A program made the position numbers and the translations under genes. The notes below the pieces were generated by a model that was not told the origin of the DNA, did not search any database, and saw only the letters and a list, made by a program, of their open reading frames with translations. Below are positions 51,975 through 58,310 of a DNA stretch of 58,310 nt, piece by piece. The stretch's first letter is position 1; each line of letters begins with the position of its first letter. This stretch comes from Nocardiopsis prasina DSM 43845. Lineage in GTDB: Bacteria; Actinomycetota; Actinomycetes; Streptosporangiales; Streptosporangiaceae. The stretch spans positions 9,552 to 67,861 of the forward strand of contig NZ_ANAE01000210.1 in the NCBI RefSeq assembly GCF_000341265.1. The letters are read 5' to 3'.

Positions 51975-52537
51975 GGGGCGCTCCACAGGGTCGGATCGAA
52001 CACGCCGAGGGGAAGCGGAACCCTCAGGAGCACGACGAAGAGCAGGTAGCACACGACCAGGACGCCCACGGAGGCGGTGAGCGCGACAGGCCAGCGCAGG
52101 CGTTCGACGCCGATGGTCAGGAACAGGGTCAGGACGGCCAGCGCGGGCAGCATGCCCAGGAAGGGAATGAGCGCGCCGGTGCAGACCAGGGCCGCCGAGA
52201 CGACGACCAGCTTGCGGCGGATCGCCCGGTGCTCCTCGGCGGAGCGCTCGGAGTCGTCCTCCACGTGGCCGTCGCCCTGGAGGACCGTCCCGGTGCGCGT
52301 CTCCCGGTACAGGAGCACGACGCCGATGACGGCCAGGGCCAGTCCGGCCACGCGGGGCAGTGCCCCGGGTCCGACGGTCCCGTCCTCGGCCGTGGTCCAG
52401 GGGTAGGCGAACGAGCCCAGGAAGAAGAGCGCGCCGAGGACCGAAAGCGCGGCGTGCGCGGCGAGGACCGAGGGCCGGGCCCGGGGCGCGCCGCCGGTGT
52501 CCGCGCCGGTGGGGTGGGGAGTGGAGTCACCGGTCAC
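51971..52537 (-). CDS. Tripartite tricarboxylate transporter small permease (TctB family)
   Basis: A 188-aa protein with four hydrophobic segments (about 24-44, 60-78, 110-143 and 152-178) separated by a polar loop, matching TctB. GTG start overlaps the TctC stop (GTGA). Confidence 0.88.
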   Translation of the reverse strand: MTGDSTPHPTGADTGGAPRARPSVLAAHAALSVLGALFFLGSFAYPWTTAEDGTVGPGALPRVAGLALAVIGVVLLYRETRTGTVLQGDGHVEDDSERSAEEHRAIRRKLVVVSAALVCTGALIPFLGMLPALAVLTLFLTIGVERLRWPVALTASVGVLVVCYLLFVVLLRVPLPLGVFDPTLWSAP

Positions 52538-53499
52538 CGGAACGCCTCCGCCATCTCCTCGTCGTGTTCCGCCAGGTACTCCTCGAACTCCTCGCCCGAG
52601 AGGACCGCCGGGATGAGGAGGTCGTCCTTGATGTAGTCGTGGTAGGTGTCGGAGTCCATGGCTTCCAGGATCGAGTCGATCCAGTAGTCCCGCTGTACCG
52701 GGGCGATCCCGTCGGGGGCCAGGACACCGCGCCAGATGGTGACCTCGGCGTCCAGACCCTGTTCGACGGCGGTGGGCACGTCGCCCAGCACGGGGTCGTC
52801 GTACCGCTCCTCGCTGAGCGTGCACAGGGCCTTGAAGTCGCCGCTCTCCACGTAGGGCTTGGCGGAGGCGGCGCTGGCCGGGGCCACCTCGATCTGGCCG
52901 CCGAGCAGTCCGGTGAGGACTTCGCCGGTGGAGCCGTAGGGCACGACGGAGAACTGCCCGCCGTTCCTCTCGAACTCCGCCGTGACCAGGGAGTCGGCGC
53001 CGGTCCGGCCGCTCGATCCGGTCTTGACTCTCTGGTCCTGGCTGGCCTCGATCAGTTCGGTGCAGGTCTCGTAGGGGGCGTCGTGGGAGGCGACGACCAT
53101 CCGCGAGTCCTGGGCGAACATGACCAGGGGGGTGAAGTCGCGGTAGGTGAAGGGCACGTCGTAGACGAGGGGCAGGGTGTTGAGGGCGCTCTCGGCCACG
53201 AGCAGGGCGTTGCCGTTACCCTGCTCGGACATGAAGGTGGCCCAGCCGACCGCGCCGGAGCCCCCCTCCCTGTTCTCCACGTTGACGTTGAACCCGGCGT
53301 CGAGGTCGTTGAGCGCTTCGGCCACGACGCGGGCGGAGCGGTCACTGCCGCCGCCGGGGGCGAAGGCGACGAGTGCGGAGACCGAACCGCGGGGGGTCCA
53401 GTCGTCGGGGGGAGCGGGGCTCGCGTTCAACACCGTGCATCCCGCGAGCAGGATGCAGGCGCTTGGCGCTGCCAGTGCCATGCGCGGTGATGGCTTCAT
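52534..53499 (-). CDS. Tripartite tricarboxylate transporter binding lipoprotein (TctC family)
   Basis: A 321-aa lipoprotein (lipobox LLAGCT). TctC features are SALVAFAPGGGSDRSARVVAEAL, VENREGGSGAVGWATF and the second-lobe VPYGSTGEVLTGLLGGQIEVAPAS. It is the extracytoplasmic receptor for the imported acid. ATG at 53499 follows AGAGGG. It begins the tctCBA-pdxA unit, whose promoter carries a GntR-type operator. Confidence 0.92.
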   Translation of the reverse strand: MKPSPRMALAAPSACILLAGCTVLNASPAPPDDWTPRGSVSALVAFAPGGGSDRSARVVAEALNDLDAGFNVNVENREGGSGAVGWATFMSEQGNGNALLVAESALNTLPLVYDVPFTYRDFTPLVMFAQDSRMVVASHDAPYETCTELIEASQDQRVKTGSSGRTGADSLVTAEFERNGGQFSVVPYGSTGEVLTGLLGGQIEVAPASAASAKPYVESGDFKALCTLSEERYDDPVLGDVPTAVEQGLDAEVTIWRGVLAPDGIAPVQRDYWIDSILEAMDSDTYHDYIKDDLLIPAVLSGEEFEEYLAEHDEEMAEAFR

Positions 53500-53560
53500 G
53501 TCAGGCCCTCTTGCGTCCAGGGGGTGGAGGAGTTCTCTGACGCGCAACCTGAGCGACATC

Positions 53561-53613
53561 AAAGATCCTATTGGATATCGGACCAAGCTAGGTGTCTGAC
53601 ACAGGATTGACAA
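53561..53613 (-). promoter_or_regulatory. Promoter and GntR-type operator of the tctCBA-pdxA unit
   Basis: On the minus strand TTGTCA (53613-53608) and TAGCTT (53590-53585) form a -35/-10 pair with 17-bp spacing. Immediately downstream, at the expected start of transcription, AAAGATCCTATTGGAT (plus strand 53561-53576) contains the inverted repeat ATCC-TATT-GGAT. The same 16-bp element recurs at 54496-54511. Confidence 0.75.
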
Positions 53614-53644
53614 GAGGGCGAAACAAAATCGAACGAACAAGAGA

Positions 53645-53686
53645 CGGCGGTGGGCCCTCTCCCGTGCCGGAGAGGGCCCACCGCCG
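53645..53686 (-). terminator. Terminator of the GntR gene
   Basis: An 18-bp perfect stem (CGGCGGTGGGCCCTCTCC, 53645-53662, with 53669-53686) and 6-nt loop lies 18 nt beyond the GntR stop codon. Confidence 0.85.
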
Positions 53687-53703
53687 CGCTGACCTGTGAG
53701 GGG

Positions 53704-54435
53704 TCAGCCCTCCGCCGAGGCCCGGCGGGCCACCGCCTCCAGATGGGAGCGCATGGTGGCGCGGAGAGCCTCGGGATCGCCGGACTCGAAGGCGGCGAGG
53801 ATCGCGGTGTGCTCCGCGATCGCCTGGTCCATGTCCATCGTCCCGTGCTGGACGGTCTGTCGGAGCCGGTGGACGTGCGCGCTCAAGGACTCGGCCGACT
53901 GCGTCAGGAAACGGTTTCCCGCCGCCCTGATGATCGTCAGGTGGAACTCCCAGTCGGCGGCGAAGTACTCGCGCAGGTCGGCGAAGTCGGGAGGTGTCTC
54001 GCCGGCTCCGCGAACCTCCCGCACCTTGTGAGCGGCGAGGACGTGCTGGGCGTGGGCCACGCGCAGCTCCGGCAGCAGGTCGTCGGAGCGCCCCGCCGCG
54101 CGCTCGACCGCGGCGACCTCGAGGATCGTGCGCATGTCGAAGAGCTCCTCCAGCTGTTCGGGCGTCATGGGCGGAGCGACCCGGTACCCCTTGAGCGCCA
54201 CACGCGACACCAGGCCGGTGTGTTCCAGCTGGACCAGGGCCTCGCGTACCGGCGTGGGGGACACGGCCAGTTCGCGGGCGAGCGAGTCGATGCCCAGGGA
54301 GCTCCCCGGGGGTGCGGAGCCGTCGAGCAGCTTCTCCAGGATCGCGTCGTACACGCCGTCCCGAAGGGCCCGGCGGGCGACCACGGTGCCCTTCGTGGTT
54401 GAACCCCCGGTGGAGGTGGTCTCTCTTTTGTTCAT
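53704..54435 (-). CDS. GntR family (FCD) regulator of the sugar-acid/tetrulose module
   Basis: About 243 aa. The winged-helix domain is at residues about 20-85 (RDGVYDAILEKLLDG, LARELAVSPTPVREALVQLEHTGLVSR). The FCD domain follows, with likely metal/ligand residues in ADWEFHLTIIRAAGN, AEHTAILAAFESGD and MRSHLEAVAR. It is encoded between the tctCBA-pdxA unit and the isomerase/kinase operon, both of which have the AAAGATCCTAT(T/A)GG(A/G)T element upstream. A TAGGAT box lies just before the start, so the mRNA is short-leadered or leaderless; a GTG at 54441 is an alternative start. Confidence 0.9.
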   Translation of the reverse strand: MNKRETTSTGGSTTKGTVVARRALRDGVYDAILEKLLDGSAPPGSSLGIDSLARELAVSPTPVREALVQLEHTGLVSRVALKGYRVAPPMTPEQLEELFDMRTILEVAAVERAAGRSDDLLPELRVAHAQHVLAAHKVREVRGAGETPPDFADLREYFAADWEFHLTIIRAAGNRFLTQSAESLSAHVHRLRQTVQHGTMDMDQAIAEHTAILAAFESGDPEALRATMRSHLEAVARRASAEG

Positions 54436-54495
54436 CTCCACCCGATCCTAGCCCGACGGTGGTGTGACTCGTCGGTCAACTCTGTTCGGCATCGG

Positions 54496-54511
54496 AAAGA
54501 TCCTATAGGGT
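54496..54511. promoter_or_regulatory. GntR-type operator between the regulator and the isomerase/kinase operon
   Basis: AAAGATCCTATAGGGT matches the element at 53561-53576 at 14 of 16 positions and has the near-palindrome GATCC-TATA-GGGTC. It lies about 60 bp upstream of the GntR start and about 100 bp upstream of the isomerase start. Confidence 0.7.
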
Positions 54512-54608
54512 CTATGATTCCAAGCCCGCTGGGGCTCCGTCCGTGCCCGGACCGGTGTCCCACGCCGGCTCGCGCAGCCCCCTCAGGACCGACCCCCGGA
54601 GACGACTG

Positions 54609-55580
54609 ATGCCCCATACCGCGCAGGACTGGCCGATCGGTGCCGCGCTCCTCCAGTTCCCCGACACCGCACCCGACGGCACACCGGTTCAGGACGCACC
54701 GGCCGCGGCGTGGTCCGCGGTACTGAACGAGGTGGCCGCCGAGGGGTTCGCCCACGTGGACCTCACCGACTCCTGGCTGCGGCCGGGGGACCTCTCCCGT
54801 CAGCGCCTGCGGGAACTGGCCCGAGTCCTCGGGACCCACGAGCTCGGCGTCTCCGCGATCTCCGTGACCCGCCGCAGCGTGATCGACCCCGAACCGGCCG
54901 TTGCCGAGGACAACTTCGACTACCTGCTGCGCACCGTCGACGCCGCCGCCGAGCTGGGCACCACCGTCGTGTGCGCCGGACTGCACCGGCCCCTGACCGA
55001 GGCACAGCGGCGGGCCCTCTGGTTCTGGCACGAACCCGGCGGCTCGGATCCGGTGGACGACGAGCGCTCCTGGTCGCTGGCGGTGGAACGCCTGCGCGCC
55101 GCGGGTGAACGCGCGGCGCGGCACGGGCTGCGCCTGTCCTTGGAGATGTACGAGGACACCTACCTCGGCATCCCGGAGAGCGCGGTCCGGATGGTCCGCG
55201 ACATCGGGCTCCCCAACGTGGGGATCAACCCCGACATCGGCAACCTGGTCCGTCTGCACCGCCCGGTACCGCACTGGGAGGAACTGCTGGTCCCGGTCCT
55301 GCCCTACGTCAACTACTGGCACGTGAAGAACTACCACCGCGACTTCGACCCCGCGACCGGCGCCTACTTCACCGTGCCCGCCCCTCTGGAGGGCGGCGTC
55401 ATCGACTACCGGAGGGCGTTCGAGCTCGCGTTGGGCGCCGGGTTCGACGGCCCGGTCTGCACCGAGCACTACGGGGGCGACGGGCTGGGGGTGTCGGCGC
55501 GCAACCGCGACTACGTGCGTCGCGTCCTCGCCGTCAAACTCCCCGTGGCGGCCCGGGCCAGAGGGGAGAAGCAGGCATGA
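54609..55580 (+). CDS. Sugar phosphate isomerase/epimerase family TIM-barrel protein
   Basis: A 323-aa AP-endonuclease-2-like TIM barrel. Probable metal ligands are Glu in LSLEMYEDTYLG, Asp in VGINPDIGNLVRLH, His in YWHVKNYHRDFD and Glu in VCTEHYGGDG, the usual Glu-Asp-His-Glu set. Isomerases and epimerases of ketoses (tagatose 3-epimerase, hydroxypyruvate isomerase) and some dehydratases share it. At the head of an operon with a DhaK-DhaL kinase (ATGA overlap), it probably presents the right tetrulose or ketose to the kinase. The exact reaction cannot be deduced. Confidence 0.8.
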   Translation: MPHTAQDWPIGAALLQFPDTAPDGTPVQDAPAAAWSAVLNEVAAEGFAHVDLTDSWLRPGDLSRQRLRELARVLGTHELGVSAISVTRRSVIDPEPAVAEDNFDYLLRTVDAAAELGTTVVCAGLHRPLTEAQRRALWFWHEPGGSDPVDDERSWSLAVERLRAAGERAARHGLRLSLEMYEDTYLGIPESAVRMVRDIGLPNVGINPDIGNLVRLHRPVPHWEELLVPVLPYVNYWHVKNYHRDFDPATGAYFTVPAPLEGGVIDYRRAFELALGAGFDGPVCTEHYGGDGLGVSARNRDYVRRVLAVKLPVAARARGEKQA

Positions 55581-57343
55581 CACTCCTGGTCAACGACCCA
55601 GCCGACTTCGCCGCCGAGGCGCTCGCCGGATTCGGCGCCGCGCACCCGGACGCGATCCGTGTCGTGCACGGGGGAGTGGTGCGGGCCTCCGCCACCCCGC
55701 ACGGGCAGGTCGCCACGGTCCTCGGGGGAGGCACCGGCCACTATCCGGCGTTCGCGGGCTGGGTCGGCCCCGGGTTCGCGCACGGGGCCGCCTGCGGCAA
55801 CATCTTCTCCTCACCCTCCGCCTCCCAGATCTGTTCCGTGGCGCGCGCGGCCGAGAACGGCGGCGGTGTCGTCCTCGGTTTCGGGAACTACGCGGGTGAC
55901 GTGCTCCACTTCGGGCAGGCGGCCGAACAGCTCAGGGCCGAGGGGCTGGACGTGCGCGTCCTCGCGGTCACCGACGACGTCGCCTCCGGGCCCGCGGACG
56001 AGACCGCCCTGCGCAGGGGGATCGCTGGTGACCTGACGGTCCTGAAGATCCTGGGCGCGGCAGCGGAGGCGGGGCTCGGTATCGCGGCGGTCCACCGTGC
56101 CGGGACCAGGGCCAACGCCGCCACCCGGTCCCTGGGGCTGGCCTTCGACGGCTGCACCCTCCCGGGCGCGGACCGGCCCCTGTTCACGGTCGGCGCCGGC
56201 CGGATGGGCGTGGGGCTGGGCATCCACGGTGAGCCCGGTATCGAGCAGCGCCCCCTGCCGACCGCGGACGAGGTCGCCGACCTGCTGGTGGACGGTGTGC
56301 TCGCCGAACGCGGCGCGGCCGCCGGGGCCGTCGGTGGTTCCGAGCGCGTGGCGCTGGTCCTCAACGGCCTCGGCGCCACCAAGTACGAGGAGCTGTACGT
56401 CGTCCACCGCCGGGTGAGTGAGCGGCTCGCCGCCGAGGGCCTCACCGTCGTGGCGCCGGTCGTGGACGAACAGATCACCAGTCTGGGCATGGCGGGGCTC
56501 TCCCTGACCCTCACCTTCCTCGACTCCGAACTGGAGCGGCTCTGGGCGGCCCCCGCCGTGACACCCGCCTTCCGGCGCGGACACCTCACGCCCCGCCCCC
56601 CACGCACCGACGACCTCGCGGCGGCCAGGCGGACGCCGCCGGTGACCCCCGGAGACGAACCCTCAAGGGCTCTTGGCGCACTGATCGCCGAGGCGCTGGG
56701 AACCGTGCGCGACACCGTCGCGACCCACGAGCGCAGACTCGGCGAGATCGACGCCGTCGCGGGAGACGGCGACCACGGCATCGGCATGCGGCGCGGGGCC
56801 GAGGCCGCGGCCGAGGCGGCGGATCGGGCCGTCGTGCTCGGTGCCGGAGCACGCGCCGTCCTGACGCGCGCCGGGGCCGCATGGTCGGAGAGCGCGGGCG
56901 GCACGTCCGGCGCTCTCTGGGGAGCGGCGCTGACCGCGTTGGGCTCCGTGCTCGGAGACAGCGGGAGGGTGGGACCCGAACGCGCCGTGACGGGTGCCCG
57001 AGCCGCGGTCGACGCCGTGGTGCGCCTCGGCGGGGCCAGCCCCGGCGACAAGACACTCGTCGACGCGGCCGTGCCCTTCGTGGACCGGCTGGCGTCGGCC
57101 CTCGGTGACCTGGGCCCGCACGCGGCCTGGGCGGAGGGCGCCGCGGCCGCGCGCCGCGCGGCCGACGCCACCGCCTCGATCCCGGCCCGACGGGGACGGG
57201 CCCGGGCACACGGCGACAACAGCCTCGGCACCCCCGACGCGGGAGCGGTCTCCTTCTCCCTGATCGTCACCGCGCTGACCCCCCGCTTCCAGCAGGAAAC
57301 ACACTCCCGACACGCACCCGACCTCCAAGAGGAGAACCACTGA
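55577..57343 (+). CDS. DhaK-DhaL family ATP-dependent kinase, probable erythrulose kinase
   Basis: A 588-aa fusion of DhaK (residues 1-335) and DhaL (about 365-570), as in ATP-dependent dihydroxyacetone kinases. DhaK residues His55 ([10 protein letters not shown]), Asp108 ([10 protein letters not shown]) and covalent-adduct His217 (GLGIHGEPG) are present. DhaL has the Mg-ATP motif [13 protein letters not shown] and [12 protein letters not shown]. The variants [13 protein letters not shown] and NYAGDVLHF, rather than GSGHEPAHAG and NYTGDRLNF of dihydroxyacetone kinases, resemble what I recall of the L- and D-erythrulose kinases (LerK, DerK). With the next two genes, erythrulose is the preferred guess. 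Confidence 0.88.
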   Translation: MTLLVNDPADFAAEALAGFGAAHPDAIRVVHGGVVRASATPHGQVATVLGGGTGHYPAFAGWVGPGFAHGAACGNIFSSPSASQICSVARAAENGGGVVLGFGNYAGDVLHFGQAAEQLRAEGLDVRVLAVTDDVASGPADETALRRGIAGDLTVLKILGAAAEAGLGIAAVHRAGTRANAATRSLGLAFDGCTLPGADRPLFTVGAGRMGVGLGIHGEPGIEQRPLPTADEVADLLVDGVLAERGAAAGAVGGSERVALVLNGLGATKYEELYVVHRRVSERLAAEGLTVVAPVVDEQITSLGMAGLSLTLTFLDSELERLWAAPAVTPAFRRGHLTPRPPRTDDLAAARRTPPVTPGDEPSRALGALIAEALGTVRDTVATHERRLGEIDAVAGDGDHGIGMRRGAEAAAEAADRAVVLGAGARAVLTRAGAAWSESAGGTSGALWGAALTALGSVLGDSGRVGPERAVTGARAAVDAVVRLGGASPGDKTLVDAAVPFVDRLASALGDLGPHAAWAEGAAAARRAADATASIPARRGRARAHGDNSLGTPDAGAVSFSLIVTALTPRFQQETHSRHAPDLQEENH

Positions 57344-57831
57344 TGCAGATGCGCGTCGCAGTCGGCTCCGACATCGCGGGCTTCGACTACAAGGAGGTCT
57401 TCAAGGAGGACCTCGCCGCCCACACCGGCGTGGCGGAGGTGATCGACGTCGGGGTCGCCTCCGACCAGGACACCGACTACCCGCACGTGGCGGTCGAGGC
57501 GGCACGCCTGGTCGCCGAGGGCCGGGTCGACCGGGCTGTGCTCGTGTGCGGTACCGGCCTCGGCGTGGCGATCGCCGCCAACAAGGTGCCGGGCGTGCGC
57601 GCCGTCACCGCCCACGACTCGTTCTCGGTCGAACGGTCGGTCCTGTCCAACGACGCCCAGGTGCTCTGCCTCGGCCAGCGGGTCGTCGGGATCGAACTGG
57701 GCCGCAGGCTCGTCCGCGAGTGGCTGACCTACAGCTTCGACACCTCCTCGCCCTCCGCCGAGAAGGTGGCGGCTCTGTGTGCCTACGAACCGGGCACCGG
57801 CTCCCCAGGGACCGGGACACCGGGCCGGTGA
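57343..57831 (+). CDS. RpiB family isomerase, probable erythrulose-4-phosphate isomerase
   Basis: A 162-aa RpiB/LacA-fold isomerase. Catalytic Cys69 ([18 protein letters not shown]) and His91 ([13 protein letters not shown]) are in place. After it, RpiB ribose-5-phosphate isomerases have an ARxHNDxNVL-like stretch; here it is [15 protein letters not shown], the version I associate with D-erythrulose-4-phosphate isomerases (DerI, EryI). The expected product is D-erythrose 4-phosphate for the pentose phosphate pathway. ATG overlaps the kinase stop by 1 nt (TGATG). Confidence 0.88.
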   Translation: MQMRVAVGSDIAGFDYKEVFKEDLAAHTGVAEVIDVGVASDQDTDYPHVAVEAARLVAEGRVDRAVLVCGTGLGVAIAANKVPGVRAVTAHDSFSVERSVLSNDAQVLCLGQRVVGIELGRRLVREWLTYSFDTSSPSAEKVAALCAYEPGTGSPGTGTPGR

Positions 57832-58310
57832 GGCGGCCGCAGCTCTGGATCGGCACCAGTTTCAAGATGACGAAGACCCGGGCCCTGGCCGTCGCCTACG
57901 CGCGACGCCTGCTCGCGGAGGTCGGCGCGGGCGTGCCGGGGGTCACCGCCTTCGTCATCCCCCCGGCGACCGCCCTGGCGGAGGTGTCGGACGTCCTCGG
58001 GGGCGGGCCCGTCCTGACCGGCGTGCAGAACGCCCACTGGGAGGACGCGGGCGCCTGGACCGGAGAGCTGTCGGTACCGCAGGCGGCCGACGCGGGGGCC
58101 CGGATCGTCGAGATCGGCCACTCCGAGCGCCGAGCGCACTTCGGCGAGACCGACGAGACCGTGCGCCTCAAGGTCCGCGCCGCCCTACGCCACGGGCTGA
58201 CCCCGCTGGTGTGCTGTGGCGAGAGCGCGGAGGTCCTCGCCCGGGGAGGCTCCGTCGACCACGTGCTCGGGCAGGTGGAGGCCGCTCTCGGCGGCCTCCC
58301 CCCCCGGCCC
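57828..58310 (+). CDS. Triosephosphate-isomerase homolog, probable erythrulose-1-phosphate isomerase, 3' end cut
   Basis: 161 codons of a TIM-barrel isomerase up to the window edge. [10 protein letters not shown] replaces the usual GNWKMN entry and includes the phosphate-contacting Lys. [29 protein letters not shown] (electrophile His) and LVCCGES follow. GTSxKMxKT and [11 protein letters not shown] are the variants I recall for L-erythrulose-1-phosphate isomerases (EryH, LerI) rather than glycolytic Tpi. The catalytic glutamate region lies beyond the window. GTG start overlaps the RpiB stop (GTGA). Confidence 0.85.
   Translation, partial: MRRPQLWIGTSFKMTKTRALAVAYARRLLAEVGAGVPGVTAFVIPPATALAEVSDVLGGGPVLTGVQNAHWEDAGAWTGELSVPQAADAGARIVEIGHSERRAHFGETDETVRLKVRAALRHGLTPLVCCGESAEVLARGGSVDHVLGQVEAALGGLPPRP

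Overview
The window is high-GC DNA (roughly 70 percent G+C by eye). GTG starts, 4-nt stop/start overlaps (GTGA, ATGA), lipobox signal peptides, a DmdR/IdeR-type iron box and several -10 boxes placed 6-8 nt before a start codon (leaderless mRNAs) all point to an actinomycete. Protein style and gene neighbourhoods look most like Nocardiopsis or a close Streptosporangiales relative; the genus is an inference. There is no rRNA, tRNA, CRISPR array, transposase or phage gene. The DNA is accessory metabolism: a chain of substrate-specific uptake-plus-catabolism modules, most with their own regulator.

Layout. 1-7.1 kb: a truncated membrane-anchored secreted protein, a small membrane protein, a YbaK-type editing protein, a YdcF protein, a YeeE/YedE sulfur transporter behind a possible cysteine-rich leader peptide, a TetR/DUF4097 pair, and a secreted GH16 glucanase with a CebR/CelR-like box. 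7.5-18.7 kb: one long operon with a CUT2 sugar ABC importer, dehydrogenases, a mutarotase-like protein, a GntR regulator, lactonase, galactonate dehydratase (DgoD), a PfkB kinase and a KDPG-type aldolase. This is a complete oxidative De Ley-Doudoroff-like galactose route. 18.9-23.6 kb: a response regulator followed by a histidine kinase that runs in frame into an MMPL transporter, with the same 11-bp tandem operator before the regulator gene and at the kinase/transporter junction. 23.8-26.1 kb: a PheC-like lipoprotein convergent with malonyl-CoA synthetase MatB. 26.7-33.7 kb: quinate/shikimate catabolism (dehydrogenase, two-domain dehydroshikimate dehydratase, TRAP transporter) with a divergent LacI regulator.

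34.0-39.0 kb: an azt-type zinc importer with two beta-propeller lipoproteins and a Zur-like box. 39.1-44.0 kb: an AraC regulator and a siderophore ABC importer whose promoter carries both an AraC-type 21-bp-period direct repeat and an iron box. 44.0-48.0 kb: a TetR gene with an operator on each side, then an AraC / VOC / short UvrA-like operon. 48.2 kb: a zinc alcohol dehydrogenase. 49.3-58.3 kb: a TctCBA tripartite tricarboxylate transporter plus PdxA-like dehydrogenase, a GntR regulator, and a second operon of sugar isomerase, DhaK-DhaL kinase, RpiB and a triosephosphate-isomerase homolog cut by the window end.

The last module is the best candidate for something undescribed. Kinase, isomerase and RpiB features match the erythrulose-phosphate route to erythrose 4-phosphate, yet they are tied by a shared GntR-type operator to a carboxylate transporter and a decarboxylating dehydrogenase. 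This suggests catabolism of a C4 or C5 sugar acid that I cannot name from sequence alone.
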